64,000 nucleotides of DNA from Siphonodentalium dalli (taxonomy: Eukaryota; Mollusca; Scaphopoda; Gadilida; Siphonodentaliidae): NCBI GenBank assembly GCA_032622095.1, contig CP136069.1, forward strand, positions 36,738,194 to 36,802,193. The letters are read 5' to 3'. Shown piece after piece: positions 34,100 to 47,622 of this stretch. Position numbers and translations under genes: made by a program. Within the stretch, counting starts at the first letter, position 1; each line of letters opens with the position of its first letter. The notes beneath the pieces are model-generated. The model was given only the letters and a program-made list of their open reading frames with translations, did no database searches and was not told where the DNA came from.

Positions 34100-35600
34100 G
34101 AAAACTAAACTGCATGTGCAGGGTTCATTGCCAACTAACCTGATTATCCTAAGTTGAACGAACCTGCCCCAAAACTTTATCTGGGTTATCTGGAGCCTGT
34201 ATACACTGTATTGTATGGTACCACTTAACAAACTTACAAACATGTGGGGGGGGGGACTCCGAGGGAGAATTAACACAAATCTGCAGAGAGCAGCAATGTT
34301 CTGAAATTGATATTGTTTTAAAAAATAATGCCATTTGCATAATATACACTGCATTTTTGTGACTTGTTGGTCTGTCTTATCTTCTGTGTGTTGCGATAAG
34401 CTATATAAATGTACTGTACACACATGCCATTTTAATACAATATATGTTTATATGTTGAATTTAATTTGTTATTTCATCAATTTGAAATAAAAGTAAGCAC
34501 AGTTTATTATGAACCTGTCTCATGTTAATACTTTCCCAGTAAAGGTATCGGTACTACTTTGTACATGTAGTAGTAAATTTTCCAACCTTTTGGGCTTGTG
34601 TCCTGGTTGGTCCATTGTGGTCAGTCAAAAACTGTTAATTTAAGAACACAATATTTTCCTACATTTGGTTAAAATTGTGGGCTGAAATGGTCATCAGTTG
34701 GAAAATTTCCAAAGTAACAGGGGTATGAGGTTTGAAATTTTCCAACGCTGTAGGAAGGCTTGAGGCCAGTCTACAGATTCTAGGATTTAGGGATTTTCTT
34801 GATCAGATTTCAAAATTTTCTCACACCGGGTCGAATCAATGGTCGATTCAGAATGTCCTGATTTCTCTCCTAGGTCCTGTGAATATGTCTGGAGTCGGAC
34901 CACCAGATGGTTAGGATTTATCCAATTTTCAGGTTCTGATCTATGAAATTTGTCATACCGGGTATATAGAAACATGCTTCTGTTTCTCCATCTGACTAAC
35001 CACAAGATAAGAACCATAATAATCAGTTGGGGAGGGGTTTGAATGGAATTTCGGAAAACTTGTGTTTAGTCTGATTCAAGGGAGCTGCAATTGGAATTCA
35101 CAATGTGGACACCCCTCTAGTCACGTCCCTGATTAGTACAGTATCAAGAAGAAAAAAGTATATGGTCCCTAAATGAAGGGGAGACTTGGAAGTTGCAAAC
35201 CTGCATGAAACCCACAATTTTATAAACATGTGAATATCTGATCAGAAATTCACAGCACATCAACCTGACATCACCTCATCAGTCTAATGTTAATCTCATG
35301 ATTCTTTGTTGCCATTTACAGCACAGTTCTCTATAATCACAGTTATTTACATGTATTATGTTTATCCACGTATTTACATATAACCAAGTAAAACATAGAA
35401 AAACTGAGGCAGGTTGTTGTGACAGTTTGGGGCGGTTGTCCCTGGTTGGGTTGTCCTATTTATCTTGGTTATGATGATTAATTTATATCAAAGAAACAAA
35501 AAGGATGTTGATGGAAAATTTCTTCACATTGGTTTTTAATACCCACCAATATACTCTACTCGCATCGCTTAAATTTGAGCTACATGTACATCATCATTAA
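34100..35600. other. unannotated intronic stretch
   Basis: No gene supported. Short ORFs on the minus strand near 34,094-34,423 have random composition. Confidence 0.5.
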
Positions 35601-35726
35601 TGTCACTTTCTTCATTGTTTATTGGCAACACAAAAAGTTAAATATAAGCGAAAAAGTAAACAGAATAATTTAAAATTAGTTTCTTAAATTCACACAAATA
35701 CATGTACTATTATGAAGAGCATCCAT

Positions 35727-36147
35727 TTACAGGCAGTAGTAGTAGTTTGACCCCCAATCACAGTCTGAGTCACAGGACCAAGGCAGGACATGATACAGGG
35801 TGTGCTGATGAATCAAATGTGAAATCCAAGATACAATTCGGGGAAACTTATCACCCCAAGAATCCATATGAAGTTTGTTGACAATTAAATGAGAGATTTG
35901 TGGCATATAGGGTATGCCAACAGCAATCATTGATGCACGCACAGACGAACAACAACCCATGACAACATATGACAATAGCTTAAACTTTATTTTGTACAGT
36001 TGAGCTTGAAATGTAGTATAAAAATCGAAAACTCCTTTGCAAAATGTATTATTGAACTGTGCTTTGCATTGATACAGATGATGAATGATGAGAGGCGATT
36101 CGTTCATTGTTTTTTTAATTGACAAAGTTAGGCAAATTAAACCTAAG
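35727..36147 (-). CDS. possible terminal exon of an unknown gene
   Basis: A minus-strand frame, open from 36,191 to a stop at 35,727, includes a good acceptor (TTTGTTTTCTTAG near 36,148). The downstream part is hydrophobic then Cys/His/Trp-rich: YVVMGCCSSVRASMIAVG, then IHQHTLYHVLPWSCDSDCDW. AATAAA follows about 105 bases after the stop on the same strand. I do not recognise the family. The codon pattern and length (140-154 residues) are better than most random ORFs here, but it sits within the opsin intron on the same strand, so chance or a transposon relic is as likely. Confidence 0.3.
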
Positions 36148-36676
36148 AAAACAAACCTTAAAAATCCGGAAAATGAAAACAAAATTGGCATACATATAAA
36201 GCAAGTGCCTATTTTAATCTGTTACATTAAATAATTAGCCCAAAATCATTTACAGTGAAGCAGTTTGATGTAGTTTAAATTTTAGACGAACGTCGAAAAT
36301 AGGAAAAATTGGTACATGAAAAATAAAAAAATTCTGAATAACAAAATGTCAAGTCGAAATTAGCTGCTATCAAGTGTTATTGATAAATGTTCCAAAACTT
36401 TATCGATATATATGTAGTTTTATTCTTCTTCTTACCGTGTAAATCAAAGTCGTTTTATCTCGCAATGTTGCGTGTTTTAGTGAAAATGCAAATGGAGTTT
36501 TTCCGTTTCGACAGATGCAAAACGCGGAAAAACGAAACGATCTGAACATGCTAATAACAGTTTGTAACTTTGTTTTCAGTTTTGAAATGAAACTTGTCAG
36601 ACTCAGAGTAAACTAAAACTGGTATTATTATTAACCATTCTGCAATACCAAATTGCCTCACCTTCACACTAGTATG

Positions 36677-37010
36677 GCTGAAGGGGTCACTCTCACCAAA
36701 AAAGTGCTGTTCAAAGGGTACACAGGGTTTGAAAATGTGCTGAAGGGTACACAGGGTTTGTGATCGGCACGAACACCACTACTTAAATTGTGTTTATGAA
36801 AGTCTGGCGCCCATTACTCATTAGCAGTTTGTTTTCAGTACATTTTAATATTCATTGGAACGTAAACAATTATTCTCTAACAGAAATCATGGCAGATACG
36901 AAAACTGAATGTCCTTTAGAACGACATTTCAAACCATGTGTACCGTTCAGCACATTTTGAAAATCCTGTGTACCCTTCAGCACTTTTTTTGTGAGAGTGA
37001 CCCCTTCAAC
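36677..37010 (-). mobile_element. Mutator-like MITE, copy 2
   Basis: Same family as 32,756, in inverted orientation. It is flanked by an exact 9-bp duplication ACTAGTATG (36,668-36,676 and 37,011-37,019), the hallmark of Mutator-type insertion. No transposase. Confidence 0.88.
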
Positions 37011-37019
37011 ACTAGTATG

Positions 37020-38262
37020 TTTATACACTTCATCTTCAAGTTAATCATGATACCAAGGAAATACCGTACGTAGCGGGAATTGTCTTGGATCCAGTTATTA
37101 TTTTTTTTAACTTTCATCCTAATAGTTGTAATATTATAATAGTCTCTCTGACACTCATGAGTCATGTATGAACATTATTATTTTTCGCTCAGTTTTAAAT
37201 TTAAGCAGCTACAGATACAGTTCTTAATATATATATTTGAGAACCGCCATGCACAACATACATGTAAGTGTACTGCATGCACCAGTACCGGTACATATAA
37301 AAAGGGCAAAAACAATTCCATGTTTTGACTGACCAAAATCCATGTTTAGGACCTCAAACCTAATTTATTTTTCCTCGACAGCGATAATTTTTTTGCCGAA
37401 CTTTACCGTTACACACTTTTGCCTCTCCCTGTTTAAATACAAAACAAAATTTCTAACACAAGTCCATTGTGAAAACACTATACATTAAACCGAAACAACT
37501 ATCATTCAAGCCTTCCATCATGATCAGTTAACCATCCATTCTTTCGCTTTCCCCATGTACACGTAGGCCTATCCATGTGTAAGCTGAGATATAAAAATGG
37601 ATTAATTTACTGAATGCGAAATCGCTACCATACATGATTTGTGGTTATGTTAAAACCCAATTGGTCTGTCTTTCAATTCTTTTATTGTTTAGTCAGCTAA
37701 CGATCAGTGAGAGCAAGTACAATTACATTGTTCTCCTTTCGTTTCACACAAGCTGACACCAGTAGAACTTTTCTCAAAGTAAATTTATCTTCTCATGTGC
37801 ATGGTCAGTGTCTCAGTGGACACTGATCCCCAGTGACAAGCCACTGTTCATCGCAGTTACTAGTACCATGGAAACGTACATGTTAAAACTCAACCATTTT
37901 AAGTTGTACCGCTGCAAACTTAGCTTGAAAGATATATGTCTTATTAGCATCATAGTAGCAACTGTTTAAGTAATGGTTCCCATCACAGAACACATGGCCA
38001 ACGCTGATAACCCTCAAGCATATTTGGCAAAAAATAATAATACCTGTGGAATTGTGGGATAGACATATGTCCAGTTAAACTTTTCACATGCCCATAATTT
38101 AACTGATGGGAAAGGTTATAACCTTCGATCAACCTATATACCTTAATCAACTATTACAGTGACCGTGAACATTTTGACAAGTGCAAATTTTGGCACCTGC
38201 GAACAAAATATTGCCAGTAATTATAGGTGTGGGAGCAATAGTTCCCTTTTCCTGGGATAGAC
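37020..38262. other. unannotated intronic stretch
   Basis: Nothing supported beyond short ORFs and AT-rich sequence. Confidence 0.5.
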
Positions 38263-38265
38263 TTG

Positions 38266-38390
38266 GCCAATGCATTCTCTTTTATATTAGTAGGTGAGGT
38301 GCCATATTGGCGACTCGCATGTATAAGAGAATGCATTGGCACAGGGATTTTGCAAAATTTCAGGAAGCTCCAGTCAGGAAAGGGTTAATA
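38266..38390. repeat. palindromic repeat family E (GAGAATGCATTGG), best copy
   Basis: CCAATGCATTCTCTTTTATA pairs with TATAAGAGAATGCATTGG around a ~40-base loop, followed by a conserved tail (GGATTTTGCAAAATTTCA ... AAAGGGTTAA). Other copies lie at about 9,404-9,520, 42,147-42,200, 50,762-50,835 with 51,063-51,106, and 55,533-55,720. Confidence 0.8.
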
Positions 38391-38399
38391 AATAGCATC

Positions 38400-39925
38400 A
38401 GCTATGAAGTAGTATCAGCTTAGAAAATAATATATGTAGGAAAATTAATACACAGGGGTACTGTAACGTGACCCATGGATTGTCGTGGGATAGGTGCTGT
38501 GTTTCTCAGATGATTTTAATAATTAGCAATAAAGAGTGTTTGTCATCAGCTTAGAATATATGTAGGGGGAACTGTCTCAGGTGTCTCATGGACTAGAACA
38601 GTATAGGTGCGGCAAATCAAAGAGACACTAATAATTAGCTTGGATGACTTGTGAGCACAATAATTATTTAACCCTCATTAAAGCAAACTCCTGGTATCCC
38701 AGCTACAGTAGTAGTTACTACTGTTTATTTGTAATGTTGACAACAATGCTTTTAGATGTCAGCAAAAATTTACATGGCTGTACTCGGTAGTTCAAACTGC
38801 TTGGCATAAAAAACGACTGTTAGTCGTTCCTTTTATTTAACTGTTCAAGCTCCATGAAAAGAAGTGAGTACTTACTTACAATGCAGCATACACTTGATCA
38901 ATTGATTAATTGTGCAACCACACTTGTTAAAATCATGTCTGTATTGTGTATGTATTATTTTATACTTAAAGTGTTTTATTTTCTATTTTCAGGGATATTT
39001 TGGATCTACATCCTTCTTATCACACATATAACTATATAACTATATCAACTATCAGAAGTTCAACTCTGTGATCTCATCTGACATTTACTGGTTCTGAATA
39101 CATTTTGAAAAGGCATCATACAAATTTTTTGGACAGGTATAAAATTAAAATTCACAATCGGAGATTAAATGGAACTGTTGTATCCTGACTATGATGACAC
39201 AAATGTCAAATCCACTGTTTGATGTGGGCTCTCTTCTTGGAATGTTATTCACACACAAAGACAATATCAACACCAAGGACACAAACGTTTAATAACTTGC
39301 AACTTCAGCTTCCTTATAATACTACTAGAAAAGGAAATGATGAGAAAACAGGATAACAGAAAATACATCATCTATTCTAAATTATATTGGAGGTAGTCAT
39401 GTGTGCAATGGATACTTTTGGGGTGGAGGCATACATGTGTAATATGATTATATGTGCACACAGTATAGTGATTCTTGACATGAGGTAACAAGGAATTCAC
39501 TCCAGGAAGCTGATGTGTAGTTATTTATTCAGTGCAAAACATCTTATGAAAGTACAGGGTATTGATCCACTTGTTCTAAGGAAAATATAAACTGCTTCAA
39601 TTCTGGAGAATGTAAATCTTGTTCTATTACGTTTGGAAAGTGTCATAATTTACACTTGAATGTGGCTGTACAATGTACATATATGTCTAACATAAAGTGT
39701 AATGAAAAGACATGAAGATTCCTGGGTGATGTGATTGCCTTCTGATTAATAAAATATTGGGCCACCAGTATGATCATATTATTTTGAACTAAATCCAAAT
39801 TCACCAATAAGCAATATATTGTTATTAGAATGAGATACTGCCATCATACCGGTTGGTATTTTTTCATTTTTGCCACATTTGTCATGTTCCAGGGATCAGG
39901 GTGTGCAATAAAGAGAGGATCTACA
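38400..39925. other. unannotated intronic stretch
   Basis: No gene, RNA or repeat that I can support. Confidence 0.5.
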
Positions 39926-39929
39926 ACGA

Positions 39930-40396
39930 GTCCCCAGTTTATAGCGGAATTTACAAAACGAGTCCAGAAAATTAGAACTGGACGAGCCTTTGTTGAGGTC
40001 CTGACCTAATGTAGTGGACGAGTTTTGTAAATTCCGCTATAGCCTATACTCTGGGGACGAGTTATAGGTTATATTTATTACATGATCTAAAGCCTCGACA
40101 AAACCTACTTAAATCAACAAATGGGACGCTAAACTAACATCGGCTTCTATAAGACATGGGATGACTTTTCATGTAACTGTTCATTGTTTGCGCGTGTAAA
40201 GAAATAGTCCCAGATAAATAAAGACACTTTGATGTATTTAATGGTGTATATATAATGACATAACTTTTCAAACTCTTCATGATTATAGCTGGTTGGAAAA
40301 ATATTGGAAGGCATAATATATGGAGTGTAAATATAAGACAGACCGGAAGTCAAGGGTCACCTGGCACTATTTCCTGTTCGTTTAATATCACAATTT
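39930..40396 (-). repeat. ~470-bp dispersed repeat C, right copy (inverted)
   Basis: Inverted counterpart of 29,078-29,560. The outer edge is the complement of ATAAATTGTGATATTAAACG. The inner part is a ~120-base palindrome whose arms carry TATAGCGGAATTT and AAATTCCGCTATA. Confidence 0.75.
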
Positions 40397-40624
40397 ATCA
40401 CATAATTAACTCACAAAACCAGGTTCATAATTATTGGTAAGACACACATGTAATATTAGCACGTGCGATGACGTCACGCCATTATTTAAACGACTTGCGA
40501 TTGCTGACGTTTATGATAGTTTTCTTCGATGAATACTTCACGTTGCTTCGCGTTTATTTGATCATGTGATAACATGTATATCAAACTCATTCTACTTTAT
40601 ACGTAATTTATCAACCTCATCCAC

Positions 40625-40672
40625 TAAATTCTATTTGAGTCTCGGTGAACCTCGGCTCAAATCGAATTTAGT
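40625..40672. repeat. 48-base hairpin
   Basis: CTAAATTCTATTTGAG pairs with CTCAAATCGAATTTAG across a CGGTGAACC loop. Confidence 0.7.
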
Positions 40673-40899
40673 TATCTCGATTGATAGATTCCGTACAAAA
40701 TATAAACTCATGTGAGATCCTCTACATACAAATATTTACTATAATTTTGCCTTACATACATCAGGGTACATGTACTACTAAGCTATATAAGTTCGTGAAA
40801 CATGACTGCAAACAGCAATTATTATGTTCAATTAGACACTCAAAGAAAGAACATACATCGGTGCTATGGCCCCAAGTTTATGAAACTCCTGTGATCCCA

Positions 40900-43800
40900 T
40901 AACAATAACGCATGAGGTATTTCACTGTTCGTGCAGAAAATTGTGCTATCTTTGCGCATTTGCACTCATATGGTAAACTGACGACAGGAACACACATAAT
41001 CAGTTGTGTGTATATATTGCATACCAACGTTTCATATTGATATACCGGTAGTGGCACATGCGTCCATATGCTTGCGATATACACGATGGCAAGAGTCTGC
41101 TAATTTTGTCATTTCTATTCTTAACAATGTGTTCCAGACTCGTGATGTTTCAATATGTTGGGAGGTGTGTCCACACGGTTGTGACGTTGATGAACACGTC
41201 CTGGCATATGGACTGAAAGATCCTTTATTGATGCAGTAGTGCTGTGGAAAATGATTGACATATTTACTCAGTATAACCAAAATAAAACTACAGCTTTAGC
41301 ATCGTGGCAGTCTAGTAATAACTAGACCAAGGTTTCCTTACAGTCAACTCTCAACGTAAGTTGAAAGTTAGGTCTAGTTTTAATAAGACTGGCATCATGG
41401 TATAGCAGTAATTGGTAGCAGTGTTCTCGGCTCTACTTGGTATGATTGTGATTTAATATTGACGGTTTGTGGTGTCAGTTATATTTAAGCAGGTACCTGT
41501 AGCTACAAGCAATTGCATTAAAATCCGAAAAAAATTCAGTTTCAAACTGGCAATTTCACGATTCCATTGCACATGCAGAAACAGACACATTGCAAAGATG
41601 GTAAGATGCGGCGTGGACTTCCGGAATGTTTATGAAATTCTGTGCGATCGTGGAAGTGTATTTGACAGGTCAAGCTATCATTACGTTATTGCACTTGTAA
41701 GATAAACTGACGACACGAGCACACACATGCGGTTTTGTTTATTTCATACCAAGCGAGTGATATTGATATGGTGGCAAGTTCTTTCATATGCTTGCGACAT
41801 ACAATATGGAGATAGTCTGCCAACCCGTTAGTGGTAGGAAGTTCAATGGTGGCTATTACTTAATTTCACAATGCGCTCCATAGTTGGGTATGTCGATATT
41901 CCAGAAGGGACTCCCATATGGTTGCGACATTGATCAACTCAGACTGAAAATCCTTTATTGGTGTACCAGCGCAGTGTGAAAATGGGTGATGTGAGAGCGC
42001 ATTAAAATATATAATACGGCCTTAGACTTGTGTACAGTGTTCTCAACGCTACCTGCTATTAGAGTTTTGATGCTGATAGTGCATGGTGTCTATTAAATTT
42101 AACAATTTCATGACTTGAGTTTCCGGAAATATTACGAAAAACCCTGTGCCAACGCATTCTCTTACATATACGAGGCTTCATATATAAGGGAAGGCACTGG
42201 AACATGGTATTTAATACCACAACAGTGCAGCTCCCAGCATTAAAAGGATAAACAAATATTGCATGAAAAATACAAACAGTCACTAAAATACTTAAAATTT
42301 CCAGGTTGTGTGATTAAATCGATGAGTTATAATCGTTATATGTATTTGACACTTTCGTGGAAGAAACCGTGTTGAGCAACATCCATAATGCAGGGATGTA
42401 GAGACACTTGTGGGGAAGGATCAGTTAGAATATGCCGTTCCAATGTGTGATTAACAGCCGCATATGTGTGTTATTTCCCCCTGGTATATGACATAGTTGC
42501 ATACGTCGCGTAAGGATAACAATTTGTATTTGACTGATCGTGCGATCATTACGCCACTGCACTCGTCCGATATACGACAACAGTATCTCGCGCATGCGAT
42601 TTTGTGTATATATTCCGTACCAAGCGTGCGATATTGATGTCGTGCCAAGTGCGTCCATATGCGTGCGACATACAGTATATGGCAATAGTTTGACAATCAG
42701 TTAGTGGTATACTATGTTCAATTGTGGTTATATCTTAATTTCACATTGCATGCGTTCTAGAGTTGGGATACGTCGATATTCCGGTAGGGGCGTTCACATG
42801 GTTGCGGCATCGATTAATGGATCCTGGCATATGGACTGAACATTGCTTTATTGACGTAGTAGCGCAGTGTACAAAACATGAAGCCTTAAAATGTTTACAC
42901 AACCAGTAATTGGGTACAGTGTTCTCGACTACGTGTATGACTGAATGTTGGTGCTGATGGTGTTTGGTGTCCGTATTATTTTGAAGCAGATATGACAATT
43001 ATCGCAAGAAAAATACAAATTAAGTTACTAAAATGCAGGTTTTATGGTTAAATCTATTGCGTTTTTGTTTACCTGAAATTGAGCATTTTCACTCAAGAAA
43101 CAGTGTTAGGCAACATCTATCTTGCAGGGATATAGAGACATCGGTGTGGAAGAGTCAGTTAGAATATATCGATCGAGCGTGTGGTAAACAGACCCAGTTG
43201 CATGTTTGTTACTGGCCGATAGTGTATGATAATCATGCATGCATGCGTCTTTTAATGAGAACAATAATGTTTTTGGCAGATTGTGCTATCCTACGCCATT
43301 GAACTCGTCCGATATACTGACAACAGTAAGACCCACTCGTAGTTTTGTGTATATATTTCATACCAAGCATGCGACATTGATATCGTGTCATAAGTGCATC
43401 CACATGCTTGCGACATACACTAGTTATGGCAATAGTCTGTCCAACCGGTAGTGGGAAATTGTATTTAATCGTGGATACTTCTTAATTTCACATTGCGTTC
43501 CGAAGTTGATCAACATATCCTGGTATATATTGACTGAAAATTGATTTATTGACGTAGTAGCAGTGTACACATTATTTATGTCGGAACGCTTTACACACAA
43601 ACAAATAACGATTATATAACGGTGTGACATAACCTGTATTTGGGTTCAATATTTTGGACTCTGGTATGACTGAATTGTGGGAATTATGTGCATGCCTGCG
43701 TCGCGTAAGGATGACACTTAAGGTTGCAATCGTTCGATATACTGATACCAGTAACATACGCGTGCGGTTTTGTGTATGTATCCCACATATTGATATAGTG

Positions 43801-43965
43801 TCAAATGCATGCGTTCATATGCTTGCGACATATACTGTGACATGGGTCTGTCAATCCGTTAATGTCACAATGTTCAATCGTGCCGGTTAGTTCTTAATGT
43901 CACACCTGTGTTCTTTAGTTGGGATATGGGACGAGCACCCATATGCTTGAGACATGACTGTAACA
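40900..43965 (+). repeat. long-period degenerate repeats (~600-850 bp), about five copies
   Basis: A segment with CATATGCTTGCGACATACA-type words recurs near 41,069, 41,797, 42,656, 43,403 and 43,825. Each is followed by a CATATGG(A/T)TTG or TGGCATATGGACTGAAA segment and a TTTATTGACGTAGTAG-like word. Copies are well diverged. Short ORFs here show no shared frame, so coding origin is unlikely. Confidence 0.65.
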
Positions 43966-44489
43966 GGACTTGTTTCTTCGGATTGTGAACTGTACTATAC
44001 TGTATGACGTCACCATGTGCTCACACAATTCCCTCCAACTTATGCAAATAAGCATTTCTATCTCAGATTTGAATAGACGCTGGATATTTTCGGACTACAT
44101 GACTTAGCTGTGTAGCAACACACCATGAGCTATACAGCACACCCTGTAATCACTCCACATGTAGTGCAGAATTTCAACACACAACTTGGAGCATTTTGTA
44201 ATGAAATTTGATTATATTTCCACGCTGTCAAGCAGACCAGATCTTCGGTGTTAACAGTAAACGCATCGAGTAAAAAATGTTGTGAAAATGTGAACAGTGT
44301 CGCACAAAAGAACACCTCTTCGAAAGTTCTATTTGAGCACAGGAAGAAATGTCATTATTTCCCTTTATCTTTGTCACATCAATTTCGTCGACTAATTTCG
44401 ATACCGGTATAATTCAAAAGCGGTAATTATTATAAATGTATTTCGTATCGCAAACTGCCAGATTTAATATACGTGGGCTTTATTACATT

Positions 44490-45910
44490 TACGTATGGTC
44501 ATATTATTAAGTATATGAATTGGTGTTTATGAATAGAAGTGTGAATGTAAGATGTTTATATATAGCCATGGTGTCGTTAGAGTTTACTATGTTAATATTA
44601 AATATATGAATTGGTGTTTATGAATAGATGTGTGTATGTAAGATGTTTATATATAGCCATGGTGTCGTTAGAGTTTACTATGTTAATATTAAATATATGA
44701 ATTGGTGTTTATGAATAGATGTGTGTATGTAAGATGTTTATATATAGCCATGGTGTCGTTAGAGTTTACTATGTTAATATTAAGTATATGAATTGATGTT
44801 TATGAATAGATGTGCGTATGTAAGATGTTTATATATAGCCATGGTGTCGTTAGAGTTTAATATGTTAATATTAAGTATATGAATTGGTGTTCATGAATAG
44901 ATGTGTGGATGTTAGATGTTTATATATAGCCATGGTGCCCTTTGAGTTTACTATGTTAATATTAAGTAGGAATTGGTGTTGATAAATAAATGTGTGGATG
45001 TAATGTGTTTATATATATAGTCATGGTGTCCTTTGAGTTAAATATATTAATATTAAGTAGGAAATGGTGTTTATGAATAGATGTATGTATGTAAGATGTT
45101 TATATATACCCATGGTGTCGTTAGAGTTTACTATGTTAATATTAAGTATATGAATTGGTGTTTATGAATAGATGTATGTATGTAAGATGTTTATATATAG
45201 CCATGGTGTCGTTAGAGTTTACTATGTTAATATTAGGTATATGAATTGGTGTTTATGAATTGATGTATGTATGTAATATGTTTATATATAGCCATGGTGT
45301 CGTTAGAGTTTACTATGTTAATATTAAGTATATGAATTGGTGTTTATGAATATATGTGTGCATATAAGATGTTTATATATAGCCATGGTGCCCTTTGAGT
45401 TTACTATGTTAATATTAAGTAGGAATTGGTGTTGATAAATAAATGTGTGGATGTAATGTGTTTATATATATAGTCATGGTGTCCTTTGAGTTAAATATAT
45501 TAATATTAAGTAGGAAATGGTGTTTATGAATAGATGTATGGATGTAAGATGTTTATATATACCCATGGTGTCGTTAGAGTTTACTATGTTAATATTAAGT
45601 ATATGAATTGGTGTTTATGAATAGATGTATGTATGTAAGATGTTTATATATAGCCATGGTGTCGTTAGAGTTTACTATGTTAATATTAAGTATATGAATT
45701 GGTGTTTATGAATAGATGTATGTAATATGTTTATATATAGCCGTGGTGTCGTTAGAGTTTACTATGTTAATATTAAATATATGAATTGGTGTTTATGAAT
45801 ATATGTGTGCATATACGATGTTTATATATAGCAATGGTGTCCTTAGAGTTTACTATGTTAATATTAAGTAGGAATTGGTTTTGATGAATAGATGTTTGGA
45901 TGTAAAATAT
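44490..45910 (+). repeat. 91-bp tandem array, about 16 units
   Basis: The landmark GCCATGGTGTCGTTAGAG occurs at 44,564, 44,656 and 44,747 and onward at 91-92-base steps. Some units carry a GGTGCCCTTTGAG or GGTGTCCTTTGAG variant, which recurs in blocks (44,935-45,030 and 45,385-45,490), showing multi-unit duplication. AT-rich and non-coding. Confidence 0.92.
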
Positions 45911-45914
45911 TTCA

Positions 45915-46845
45915 AGGATGGATCAAGATAAAAAAAATAGTGGGTAAGTGTTTTTAGTTATCAAATGATTGATGGTTGATGCCATGGCTTCTAAAGGGAT
46001 GTATATATTGTCGTTAGATAGGGGTGATCGTATACTGTATGTGTGTTGTATGTGTTATGATTACAACTGTTGAAGTAATTGTATTGTATTTGTCATAAAG
46101 AACTCTTGGAGCAAAAGTATTGTAATCAAATTTGGAGTGTATTTTTAATTAGCGTTTGATTACTTTCGATTCCATGTTGCCAGCATATTCTCGTTGCACC
46201 ATGTCATTTTAGTTCATTGTCAGTTAATTGAATGTCACGCAATCACAATGTAGTCTCGTCTAAACAGAACATTATGTTCATTTACAGCACCAGTGTGTCA
46301 TTATGGTAAAACAAGCTATCCAATATATATTGAGAAAAGCGTCACATGCATACTTTCTAACGTAAAAGCCAACTTAATGCGCAGATAACACTATACCAAA
46401 CATATACCATAAAATATGCCATTTGGAAGAGGAACAACAATATATATACCAGGATACGGAACAGCTGTGACCTAGGAGTACCCACCAAATGATAGAGATT
46501 CTCATTTTCATTCCAAGACTTCCACCGTTGTCAGATGAGAATGCAATTAAAACTAAGAGATAGAGTTATTCCCCTTCTATTTAGAATAATAGACTTTACA
46601 GTACAGTCCGGACCAATATTAAGCACAGAACACACACCGATACCTCGACAAAAGCAACATGCTGCCAGTTCATTTGACCGGATCAGTTGATAATACAATG
46701 TTTTGTAGCATCCTCTTTCAAATGGTATATAATATGGAATATGTTGTATATAATCGTATCTGGTGATTTGAAAATTAAGTGGGCCTTTGATGAACAGTTA
46801 TTCCATAATGTCAGTGACTCACACTACACCAGTAATTGTAAACTC
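45915..46845. other. unannotated intronic stretch
   Basis: No supported feature. Confidence 0.5.
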
Positions 46846-46849
46846 AAAC

Positions 46850-47420
46850 TTTGGTGGGAAACCGTGGGCATGAAAGGGGGGGGGGTCGGAAAAAATGTTC
46901 AGGCACGTATGCTGATTTTTCATTTTCGATCCTTGTTGGGACCCACCCACCCCCGCGTCCAATTTTTTTTCCGTTTTCTGCAGTTTTTTTCCGACCATTT
47001 TTTGACACCCACCCCCCTTTTAACATTAAAACAGAGATTTGCGGGGGGAATTCACTGTAAACAGCTGTATATGAATTTATGTGCATACTATTTGTCATGG
47101 ATGTTAACATTGACATGTAAATAGGAACGAGTTATTTTGGGGTCATTCGGCCAAAAAAATATGGCTGCCAGCGGCCATCTTGGATTTCAAAAATTGCAAC
47201 AAAATACAATGCAGTCAGTTTAGCAGTTATAATTACAGTATTTATCTTATACTAAGAAGGTGTTTTAAGCCAAACTCATTGCAAAAACAGTCAAAAAACT
47301 TGCAGGAAAAAAAATTTGAGTTGCGGAAAAAATTGTTTGTTGGTCCCATCGACCACCCACCCACCCCGGCATACGTGACCGGAAAAAATCTGTCCCCCAT
47401 GGCATGACTGGTTATTAATA
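46850..47420. repeat. degraded inverted repeat around a stray satellite monomer
   Basis: The left part (poly-G near 46,876, then GGCACGTATGCTG) and right part (GGCATACGTGACC, then GTCCCCCATGGCATG) are imperfect complements. Between them at 47,090-47,190 lies one monomer of the ~162-bp repeat. Confidence 0.5.
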
Positions 47421-47622
47421 AAACTCACAATGAAAACAAACTGAACTGATGTTCCACTCTGAGTTTCTGAAGAGACAGTGTTTCTTTCCGATAATAAAAT
47501 GACAAAATAATTATATGAATAAGCAAATTAACTAATTTACTATTTGCTTTCTGTAGTTAACTACATATAATCCCTTCGTCGCACTAATAATCACATCCAT
47601 GTAGACTAAGATAATAACTTAC

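Larger units (their letters stand above)
28204..47622 (-). other. opsin intron between TM2 and TM3 exons
   Basis: About 19.4 kb, phase 2, bounded by GTAAGT (47,622) and TTTCAG (28,204). It is filled with transposons and minisatellites listed separately. One unassigned terminal-exon-like ORF at 35,727 lies in it on the same strand, which is a mild argument against that ORF being a gene. Confidence 0.8.

Noticed and set aside
46687-47124. 145-codon + strand ORF
   Set aside because: Runs through a poly-G/poly-C inverted repeat and a satellite monomer; composition is that of the repeats.
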